This document shows positions 9,343 through 17,800 of a DNA stretch of 24,323 bases, in pieces. The notes beneath the pieces were generated by a model. That model made no database searches and was not told the DNA's origin. It saw only the letters and a list, made by a program, of their open reading frames with translations. The stretch's first letter is position 1; every line of letters begins with the position of its first letter. Origin of the DNA: Chlamydomonas sphaeroides (lineage: Eukaryota > Chlorophyta > Chlorophyceae > Chlamydomonadales > Chlamydomonadaceae). The translations under genes were made by a program, and so were the position numbers. Location: contig BDDC01000347.1 in assembly GCA_001662425.1 (NCBI GenBank), positions 1,599 through 25,921 on the forward strand, given 5' to 3'.

Positions 9343-10547
9343 CTAGTCCGGCCGCTCCCGCCGCCCACACTCAGTCCGCTGCTCAGCGACCACCAGCAGC
9401 CAGCCGTCGGCCGTCGCGACGCCGCTGTCAGGGCCCCTCGGCCCACACACCAGCACCGCATCGTCGCTGGACGGCCGCCCCCCGCTACGCGCCTGCTCGG
9501 CGCTGATCGACCGACCGTAGCCGGGCTGCACCCTCACGGCGCCGCCGCCGGCTGCCGCCGCCGCCGCCCCACAGGCGACCACATCCTCGCTGCTCGGCCG
9601 CCCGCGCAGCGGGGCGCCTGGCGCGCCGCTGCTGCCGCCGGCCTCTGCCGCGGCTGGCTGCACGACCGCAGCCGCGACAGCGGCGGCGGCTGCAGCGGGG
9701 CTGCGCCGCGCTAGCCAGTCCGGTGAGGCCCTCAGCCCCGCCGAGGTCTGGCGGCTGGCGCCGCTGGTCCCGGGTGTGGCCGGCGCCCTCACGGGGGCGG
9801 CAGGCGGCGGGCTGCACGCGGGCGAGGCCGCGGTCGGCAGCGGCTGCGGCTGCGAGGGCGAGGTGGTGGCGGTGCGCCGCGCGGGGCTGAGCAGGCCGCT
9901 CCAAAAGGCCCCCGCCTCGCTGGTGGAGCGCGACAGCATGGAGAGGGCGCGGTAGACGGTGAAGACCGAGGTGTAGCCGGACTGCAGGCCGGGGCGCGGG
10001 TGGGCGGGCGGGAAGGCGGGGCACACGGGAACAAAGGCGAGGGCGGTCGCGGCCGCTGTAAGAGGCGCTGAGGCGTTGTGAGCCCTTGCAGCACGTGCAC
10101 ACGGCGGCGGCGGCGGCACAGCAGCAGCTGTGGTATTGACAGCGCGTACCAGGCCGGCTTCTGGCGGGCTTCCTCGGACCACAACAAGGCCCTCGTTCTC
10201 GCCCTGCGGCAGAGGGCGGGCGGAGTGGATCGGTGCGGGCGCGGGTATGTGGTTTCGTGACGCCGTTGCAGTGGACTTTTTGACACCCCGCTGCAAGGGC
10301 GGCGTCTGCAGCGATGTCACTGTCGCATATCACGCACCTGCGTGTCGTCCTCATAGGTGCAGTTCTCGCGGTAGAAGGCAGGATGAGGGGACAGCGCGGA
10401 CTTCTGCGCGAGTTCCTGTGCCCTAGGCGCCCGCCTTGATGCTGCGGCTCTCAGTTGCCATAGCATGCCAAGCAGAGCTATGATAAAGCCACTGGCAACG
10501 GTCACCGCCAGCAAGCGAAGCTCGCTGGCGACGAGCTCGACGACCAT
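9343..10547 (-). CDS. Single-pass membrane protein of unknown family, Ala/Ser/Pro-rich
   Basis: Preferred model (minus): 10547..10338, 10203..10150, 9981..9343, giving 300 residues. I do not recognise the family. Residues 13-32 are a hydrophobic signal-anchor (AVTVASGFIIALLGMLW) followed by Arg-rich residues, so the N-terminus is probably membrane-anchored with a cytosolic positive flank. The middle (residues 89-120: YTSVFTVYRALSMLSRS) looks ordered. The rest is low-complexity Ala/Pro/Ser with a motif that occurs twice: RGRPSSEDVVACG (214-226) and GGRPSSDDAVLVCG (255-268). Frame stays open from 10305 to 9343, so a two-exon reading with a 32-nt first intron or retention of the 168-nt second intron is possible. 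I prefer the three-exon form because the acceptors at 10204 and 9982 follow good C/T-rich tracts and 32 nt is too short for a normal intron. Confidence 0.5.
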
Positions 10548-11027
10548 GTTGACACGACTCGCTGTTCTGCCCCGGGCGGCTTTCGCAGCTACTTCACCAC
10601 GATGCAGGTAAGTGACGAACACACATCATGCGCGAACAGAAAGCAAGCACCCAGTGAGGGCTGTGAACAACGGTGGGCGAGGGTTCTTTGGTAGTGACGT
10701 TCCCGGTACCCAATGGTTGATAGCAAACTATGCTAGAGATTACGTATGAAGGCGCTGTGATGCTCGCGTTGCTTCGCACAGTGTGTCGCTCACTGCCGTT
10801 CGAACGACCAGCTGTCCGCGGCAAGGACCGTGCCTAAAGCTTACAACGGCAAGCCGCAACGCCAACCGCAAACGTATCGTAATGTTGCATCCAATGCGCA
10901 TACATCACAACATGCTCCCGTCGTGCGGGCAACCGCAGACATCGCTGACGCCGTGCCTACTCAAATTCGCGTCAGGCACTCCGCTCGCGTTTCCCGCCAA
11001 GCTCCCCGCCACCAACCACCCGCCGCC
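10548..11027 (-). promoter_or_regulatory. Intergenic gap: 3' UTR of F-box gene and 5' region of membrane-protein gene
   Basis: Both flanking genes read leftward. The right part holds the F-box/LRR 3' UTR with its TGTAA at 10845-10841. The left 290 nt or so must contain the promoter and leader of the membrane-protein gene. No clear TATA box or other motif was recognised. Confidence 0.45.
10841..10845 (-). terminator. TGTAA polyadenylation signal of F-box/LRR gene
   Basis: On the minus strand TGTAA lies 183 nt after the stop codon ending at 11028. This is a typical distance for a volvocine 3' UTR and supports the reading direction and end of the gene. Confidence 0.55.
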
Positions 11028-13534
11028 TCATCCACCCCGCATGTACTCATTGTGCGTCGCCACCACCGCCGCCGGCGTCTGGTCGCCGTCAAAGCGGTAC
11101 GGGTACGCCGCCAGCAGCGCCACGTCCGCGGCGCCCAGCAGCGGACAGCGCTCCATGTTCACGCACCGCAGGCGCACGCAGCCGCGCAGCAGCGCCGCCA
11201 GCCCCTCGCCGGTCACGTTGGGCAGGTCGGCCGCGTAGAGCTGCTCCAGGCCGGCGCAGCGCTGCGCCACGGCAGCCAGCGCCGCATCGGTGAGGCGCGG
11301 GATGCCTCCACAGCCCAGGCTGCGCAGGCCCGGCAGGCGGGCCGCCAGGGCGGCGATGTCGGGGTCGGTGAGCGAGGCCATGCCGGAGAAGCCCAGCTCG
11401 GTGAGGGCCGGCAGGCGCGCGGCGGCCGCCAGCACGCCTGCGGTGGCCAAGTCCGGGTACGCGGGACGGGTTAGAGGAGGCAGGGCGCAAGGCGTGGCCA
11501 CATCTCCCCGCTGTATCCCGCTGCCCGCAGCGCCTCAGCCCTGGCGAGCGCCCCGAGCGCCCGGAGGAGGCAGGCCGCTGTGCAGGGCAAGGGCCCCCTC
11601 GACGCAGCGCCCCGGTCCTAGCGTGCCGCCCCGGGGGCCAGCCCCAGGCCCCAGGCCGTCCCACCGCCCTACCGCCGCCGGTGATGCCCTCCGCATAGCA
11701 CACGTCCAGCGCTGTGAGGCAGGAGGTGGCGGCGCAGGGCGCGGCCGCCAGCGCCCCCAGGCTGGCGTCGGTCAGGCGCCTGCAGCAGCCCAGGTTGATG
11801 TAGGCCAGGCGGGGGCTGGCGGCCAGCAGCGGGGCCAGGTCGTCGTCGGACACACTGCGGGCGCGGCGAGGGAGGAGGCGGCAGGCACGGAGTCGAGGGC
11901 TGTTGGCGAGGTGGCGCGTGAGCAGGGCGCCCCGCCCCGGTGCTAGGGCGCTCGTGTACTCAGGCACCTATGCCCCCACCCGCAGCCGGCCCCACGCCCC
12001 AGGCCCCCTCCCTCCTCCCAGTCGGCCCCCTGCCCCAGGGGCCGCCTCACTCGGTGCCGCGCAGGTTGAGGTAACTCAGCTCAGCGCCGGGCAGCCGCCG
12101 CAGCGCAGGCCCCAGCCCAGTTCCCGCCCAGTTGGACAGGTTGAGCGCGGCCAGGCGGCTCAGGCCGCACAGCGCGTCGGGCAGGCCGCGCGCCAGGGTC
12201 AGGCAGCCTGGCGGGAGGGGCGCGCGTCCGTCAGCCGCTGCAACCACGGACTCTGGCTGCGCCGACACAGCCGGACTCTCCCGTGTGAGGTGCCTGCTGG
12301 GCTCTCGCCGGGACAGGCCTCGCCCGCCGATCCAGACAGCAGGCCCCATCCCGGCGCACCCCTCCGTCCCTCTACCCCGTCCCGCCCAGCGCAGGCCGCT
12401 GCGCCCCACCGCTCAAGTCCAGCAGCCTCAGGCTGGCCCCGCAGCGGCCCAGCAGCGTCAGCACCGGCCCCAGGTCGCCCCCGTAGGGCACGGAATCGCG
12501 GTCGGGTCTGCGACACCAGTGAGGGAGGGGAGGGGAGGGGCAGCGGCAGCGGCAGCAGGGCGGCAGGAGTGCGGTCACGAGCGGGGTGCGGAGGGGCGTG
12601 AGGGGACGCCCGCGCGGCGGACCCACCCCGCGTCCTCTCCGGTCCAGCCCAGGCGCAGGCTGACGAGGCTGTCCTGCGCCAGTCGGGCCACGGCGGCGCT
12701 GAGGTCGCTGCCGGCGACGGTGAAGCGGTCCTGATGGAACAAGACCCCCTGCGGCCCCCGAGGATGGGGCAGTGGAGCGGGCGGTGCAAGAGGAAGGGGT
12801 AGGTCAGCTGGGCGCCGTGGGAGGCCGGGGCAAGGGGGGGCGTGCGGCCCTGCTCGTGGCCGCTTGCTGGTTTAGTTTGCAGGTGCGGTGCAGACCGCTG
12901 GTTCCACTGCTGCCATCCTGCTGCTCTGCAGTGGTGTCGCGCTGCCTGCCGTGTGCGGCACTATACTCGCCATCGCCCCCCCTGTCCCGCCCCTGCTGCT
13001 TCTAGACATTGAAACTGTAACGTGTTGGTTGCGCACCGATGTACTAACCTCACATGTCATGTGACATGCTGTTAATGCATGCACGATACTGTCCATGTAT
13101 CGTACGCAAGCCCAGCCGCCCGCACCTGCAGGTCCAGGTGCTGCAGGTTGAGGCGGTGCTCCTCGGGAGTGTCGAACAGCTCCTGGGGGCGCAGGCGTGG
13201 ACGTATGAGTATGTTCAAGTGTTAGGTATGAGTATGTGTGTTGAAGTGTACAGTAGAACAGAACAGACTGTGTGTTGGTGGTGTCAGCTGGGGGGGCCGG
13301 GACCGCGACGGCGCTGGCGGGGTTTGGGTGGCCGCGGCTCGTGGGCCCCCGGGCATGCGCTGCAGCGCACGGGGGGCGAGCGAGTGGCAGTAGCATGTGG
13401 GGGTCTGGAGAGGTAGTCGGGCCCACAGCAAAAGAAGCTGCGCTCAACCGCAGCGCAGTGACGCCTCCTCCTGGCAGCGGCCGCCCACCTGGATGATGGC
13501 GGGGTCGCCGATGCGCTCGCAGTCACTGGGGGCG

Positions 13535-13572
<38 letters not shown>

Positions 13573-14687
13573 AGGCAGCGGCGCAAGGCCCAGACCTGCT
13601 CTCATTGTTCGGCGCTGCAGGCGCTACCTGCTCAACCCCCCTCCCGCCCGGCGGCCGCCAGCGTCGCCCGGCCCTGCAGCCGCCGCCCCACTTAGTCCTC
13701 CCCGCCCGCCCCCGCCCGCCCCCGCGATGCTGCTCACCGCGCGGCCAGCGATTTGAGCGCGGGGCAGCCCCTGACCACGGCCCCCAGCAGGTCCAGGGGG
13801 AACAGGCTGGCAGGGGCCAGGGTTGGGGGAAACCAGAGGAAGGGGTTGGGGCGTGTGAAGTTGACGTCGGCTGGCCGTGCACAAAACGGCCCCGCCATGC
13901 CCCTGACACCCGCGTGGGTGCCTGCGCCTGTAACACGACCTAGCCCGTACACACTGTTTTCAGGGCTAAAGATGGCGCGCTTGGACACCCTGCACCGCAT
14001 CCTGTCGCCCCCTCCCACGCGCACCCCCACCTGCAGCCCGACACGTCCAGGTGCACCAGGCGGGTGCAGCTGCGGTGCAGGCCAAGGGGTATGAGGGCGG
14101 TGAGCAGGGCGCGCCGACCTCGCAAGGCAGCAGCAGAGGCAGGGGGCCGAGCTAGCAGGGGTCATGGGTCCTGAGGAAGCAGCGGTACTCGGGGCGCATC
14201 GGCCGCTGCGGCACCGGCCGGGCGCTAGCGCACCGGCTCAGCTCTTCCAGGCCATTGACGCGCAGAGGTGAGCCGGCCAGGTGCAGCCGCTCGATGTGGC
14301 GCCCCGACTGCCGCAGCACGCTGGCCAGCCTGGGGTGTGCACGGAGTCGCAGGGCAGCGGCACTATGAGCAGTGGGGCTTGCGGTCGGCCCCAACCGGAA
14401 CTGCAAGTTGTTTGACGTGCTCCCGGAGCGCGAAAAGGGGCGCACCGGTTGCCGAACTGCGCTGCCTCTGTGTACGACGCCTCGCCGGCTCCGTCGGGGT
14501 GGAGGAAGTGCCACGACACGGAGCGCCACAACTCGGGCGTGCTGGACGCCGTGCGGCACGCCTGGGACAGCGTGGCTAGCCGCAGGCGCCCCGCCGGTGT
14601 GAGGTGATTCGCGATGCACTGCAGGAGCAGGGGGTCGCGGAAGACGCGAGCCACCGAAGGCTCCTCCACATCCGCCGTGTATTGCAT
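11028..14687 (-). CDS. F-box / leucine-rich-repeat protein (FBXL/AMN1-like)
   Basis: Spliced model (minus): 14687..14446, 14329..14234, 14069..14031, 13806..13738, 13525..13489, 13182..13126, 12748..12627, 12507..12410, 12207..12051, 11854..11673, 11437..11028. It encodes 502 residues, and all ten introns are GT-AG with closed phase. Residues 17-60 look like an F-box: RDPLLLQCIANHL, then a Leu-rich turn and TPELWRSVSW. The remainder is about a dozen Cys/Leu-type LRRs, for example HIERLHLAGSPL, LVHLDVSGC, LKSLAARDCERIGD, LAYINLGCCRRLTDASL, LTALDVCYAEGITG and LRSLGCGGIPRLTDAAL. Proteins of this build usually act as substrate receptors of SCF (SKP1-cullin-F-box) ubiquitin ligases. The substrate cannot be predicted, and the F-box is divergent enough to need a profile check. 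An upstream in-frame extension to 14894 exists, but the ATG at 14687 directly precedes the conserved part. Confidence 0.85.
13537..13570. repeat. AGGC tetranucleotide microsatellite (8.5 units)
   Basis: An uninterrupted run of aggc units spans 34 nt. It lies in intron 4 of the F-box/LRR gene. On the coding (minus) strand it reads as (gcct)n and ends 10 nt before the AG acceptor of exon 5, exactly where the polypyrimidine tract belongs. Confidence 0.9.
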
Positions 14688-14968
14688 TGCGGGTCCGAGC
14701 TGAGTCTCTGCGCGCAAAATGTTACTGCGCTTATAATCTGCGCGGGAATGGAGGCACATGTGAGCGCGTGAAGGCCATACCCGAGTGGGGTTGGATCGCG
14801 CATTGGATTTCGCTTGTCGCTCTTTCTCGGGGACCTCCCGCTCCCTCGCTCTGGGTGTAGTCGCACGTAGTTTTACATGATCGTTCAAAAGCACAGGGGC
14901 TTGACCCTGAACTCGCGATAACCCTCTGCGACAGCTACACTACTTCTGCTGCCTCCCAACTTCCTAGC
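14688..14968. promoter_or_regulatory. Bidirectional promoter between divergent genes
   Basis: Only 281 bp separate the start codon of the F-box/LRR gene (minus, 14687) from that of the coiled-coil gene (plus, 14969), so both promoters and leaders must share this stretch. It is AT-richer than its flanks. An ATTATAAG-like element on the minus strand near 14740-14732 is close to the F-box start and might be a TATA box, but the spacing is short. Confidence 0.55.
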
Positions 14969-16341
14969 ATGGACGCCAGAGACGAGCCCACTGTAGAACA
15001 GCTGCAGAAGTTGCAGTCGCCGGTGCTGCCGCGTCTGCGAGACCTCATGCTTGTGATGTCACTGCCGATGCGCGTACCAGGTGAGACTGCATACCAATCG
15101 TAGCCAGAGCTGCGTCTCGCGACAAGAAAGCAGCAATCTATTGCACGTAGCGCGTCGTCTGGTGGTCGTGCTACCCACCTGCGCAGCTATGCCGCTCTGT
15201 TCCGGTCAGGCGTCACGACGGCACACACACCGCGTCACCGCGCCCGTCTTGCGCCTGACCGCACCCTCCTGTGGGGCCACCGCTGCAGTGTGGGTCCTTG
15301 CAATTGCGTGGAACAAGACGCTCAGCCTGTTGCGAGATGCGCTGAAGACCGTCGTCGCTGCGGCGCTCCCTGACCGCGGCGCCCCCGAGAGCCGACCGGC
15401 TGCACACGCCGCAGTACAGACTGACGTCAGCAGTACTGACTACCGCCGGCTGGAGGAGGGTTGGAACCTCAACGACACGGCCGCTGCGGCCCTGCAAACC
15501 AATGTGCAGGCACGTACTCAAGCTGGTGCAGTGGGGGCGGCTTCTCATGACCTGGAGGCGTAGCGCTGGTCCTGCTTCATGAAGCGCAACCAGCCCCTGA
15601 CCGACACGTGTCCATTTTCTACCCCGCAGCAACTGCAGCATGCCCGCAACCAGAACAACGTGCTTGTGAGCTCTCTGCAGCTGGAGCGCAACTTCGCCCT
15701 CATCCACGAGCAGCGTAAGCCTCCTGCTGGGGTGCCCTGCTAGGCCGCCGGCTCCCTGGCGTGCCGTTGGCGAAGCCACGGATTACAGCTGTCATGCGGC
15801 CAAATCCGCCGCTTGCATCCCCTCCCTTGCATGCCTGCAGAGGTGCAAGACCTCCAGGGCTCCAACGCTCGGCTCGTCAAGGCCATCCAGGCGGCCGTGC
15901 AGCTGTTGCCCGGCGAGCAAGGGCTGGCAGGGGAGGTAAGTCCGCGTGTGGCGTGTGCGGCTGGCCACGGACCACGGCGTCATGCCTAACGTGGAACGCC
16001 ACTGTCGCACAGGACGCCGGCGAGCAGCCCTCGACGATTGAGTTTGTGCGGCTCTTGCTGGCCAGCACGCTGGCCGCTGAGTGGAACGCAACGCCGCGTG
16101 ACGACGCGCTGCTCGCCGCCGTGTCGCCACCCGCTGAGTTCGTAACCAGCGCCGCCGCCAAGGTGCGCCTCGATGCGGACACTGCTGTGTGTACAAAGTT
16201 TGCATCAAGGTGGCTGGCATATGTGGCCGTGTGCAGTCCCTGGCTGGCCTGCGCTAAGGCCCAGCTGCGCCCGTGCCGTCACAGGGCGTGATCGGCATGC
16301 CGTCGCCCGCGCGCGCCGCGGTGCGCGTCATCGCCGAGTGA
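14969..16341 (+). CDS. Small coiled-coil protein of unknown family
   Basis: Spliced model: 14969..15080, 15289..15509, 15630..15714, 15841..15935, 16013..16162, 16285..16341 (TGA). It encodes 239 residues with closed phase. I do not recognise the family. The N-terminus (VEQLQKLQ) and the middle (residues 85-150: YRRLEEGWNLN, ALQTNVQ, QLQHARNQNN, SLQLERNFALIHEQ, VQDLQGSNARL) have heptad-like Leu/Gln-rich spacing, suggesting a coiled coil. The segment WVLAIAWNKTLSLLRDAL (38-55) is amphipathic or weakly hydrophobic. The end of exon 2 is ambiguous: 15503 (GT), 15509 (GC donor, cag|gcacgt) and 15530 (GT) all keep phase 0. I chose 15509 because its donor context and the resulting heptads fit best. 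Exons 3-6 are firmer. The gene is divergent from the F-box/LRR gene. Confidence 0.6.
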
Positions 16342-16458
16342 GCTGCCGCGACCCTGTCGAGGCAATGGCCGCTTCGCCGGGAAGGCTGAAAGCGAGCGGA
16401 CATGACCAGATCGCGCCTTGCTGCAATAAGCGGGGCGGCAGCGGACCCGAACCCCTGG

Positions 16459-16463
16459 TGTAA
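16459..16463 (+). terminator. TGTAA polyadenylation signal of coiled-coil gene
   Basis: TGTAA occurs 118 nt after the stop at 16341, followed by A/T-richer sequence. It supports the proposed 3' end. Confidence 0.55.
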
Positions 16464-16501
16464 ATAGATAGGCCGTAGAGGGTCACACGGTGCCTCGTGT
16501 T

Positions 16502-16655
16502 GACGGACGCAGAGCGTTGACAGGTATTGGCTGACTCGGAATCAGCTCGATGACCGGGGCGTCGCGGTGGCGTTCACTGCGGATGGGGTGCTGGTTTGTG
16601 GGGACCGCTTGATGAAGAGCGGACGGACGGTACGACCCTGCGCGCGACCCTGGGA
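16502..16655 (+). mobile_element. Possible Ty1/copia polyprotein remnant
   Basis: In the frame of 16531 an open stretch bounded by stops reads YWLTRNQLDDRGVAVAF, then TADGVLVCGDRLMKSGR. This recalls the segment before the integrase in Ty1/copia polyproteins, where a Leu-rich 'sLs.nqL..rGv.V.Ft..g..l..g.rl..sGr' pattern precedes the GLY motif. No integrase, reverse transcriptase or LTR was found around it, so at most this is a short decayed fragment. The similarity is from memory of the family pattern and could be chance. Confidence 0.25.
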
Positions 16656-17800
16656 GCGCTCAGCCTCGGTGGGATGATGCACTTGATGACAGTAGTCAAG
16701 ATCATGGATGGGGCAGGACGGTCCACTGACAGACGCATGGCGTATGTAGATCATAAGCGCAGCGTCGTGATCTTCAAGGAGCTGTGCTGCGGGCGCTAAC
16801 GCATGGGCCGTGGGCGTGCATGTCATGTGGGTATGCGCCGCGAGAGGGTGATGTCACTTGTGAGAAAGTTTGATAGTAGGTAGGGCGTGCGCAGCGCTGG
16901 GCGCAGAGCAGGGGGGCGGGCCTGGCGGCGAGCTACCAACGGCAGTACTCCCGTCGGGAAAAGGCTGATGTACAGGGCGCATTCGTGCAAGCTGCACAGC
17001 TCTCAGGCATGGCTGGGTCGTGGTAACAGTGGGTTAAGCACTTCCCAATAATCCAATATGCAACCTGCAATCGTAGGAGGCGCGTCGGAAGTACCACGAT
17101 GACGGAAACGCCCGGGTAACCGGCAAGTACCGCATCCCCTGAACACGCCACCGGCTTCACGTAGTTTCCCAGTCAGGCCCACGGCCCCGCCAAGGCGAGC
17201 AGCATGTGTTGCGTAGCGTGCGGCGTGTATCAATGCGTCGTTTGATTGCGACGTGGCGTTTGTGGAGCGGGTTGAATGAGGGAATGGGGGAAAGCGGGAA
17301 ACCGTGCCACATCGTGCGGGCAATCGGAACAATAAGCGGACGACGGAGGGCCTTGAGTGACATATATGCCCTTCTCTTCAGAGTTAAGACTACGCACTCG
17401 CTGCACTATTACCAGCTGCGCTTCTCGCAGCGCAACACCCCCAAGAGGAGATCCCCCATTGGTCCAAGAGTAGGCGCCGCGACCGCAGTGAGTGGACGGT
17501 TACCAGCATCGCTTCTCTGCCGTACTGGTGCTGGGCTATCGGAGCGCTCAGGGTTGCTTTGTCGAATGCGCGCCATCTGCGAGGAGCTGCCTGGGCCTGA
17601 GGCGCAGATGACCACAGCGCATCTTGCTAGCGCGTATCGTAGTCTGCTTGCGTACATGCGGCGGCCTCGCGGGTGCTTGGGTTCTTCCATCCTTGTCGTT
17701 CCAGGCCCAAGCCCTTGTCAACGCCGGTCGCGCCATCTGTTCACATGCCATAACGCCAGTACCCCTCTTACTTATGCTCAGGCCAGCGCTCTAGGACGCT

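Larger units (their letters stand above)
16342..17800. other. Intergenic stretch without a supportable gene
   Basis: After the 3' UTR of the coiled-coil gene (TGTAA at 16459-16463), about 1.3 kb carries no gene I can support. It contains a possible retroelement scrap at 16502-16655 and several open frames without family resemblance. The longest (17206-17922) runs into exon 1 of the next gene in a different frame. The right-hand part must include the promoter of the reticulon-like gene. Confidence 0.45.

Noticed and set aside
10306..10337. 32-nt first intron for the membrane-protein gene
   Set aside because: Phase fits, but 32 nt is below normal algal intron size. An acceptor at 10204 with a good C/T-rich tract also keeps phase and gives a 134-nt intron.
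11089..11967. Minus-strand 292-residue frame overlapping the LRR exons
   Set aside because: Only its part in 11854-11673 is coding (exon 10 of the F-box/LRR gene). The rest reads through an intron and a wrong frame of exon 11.
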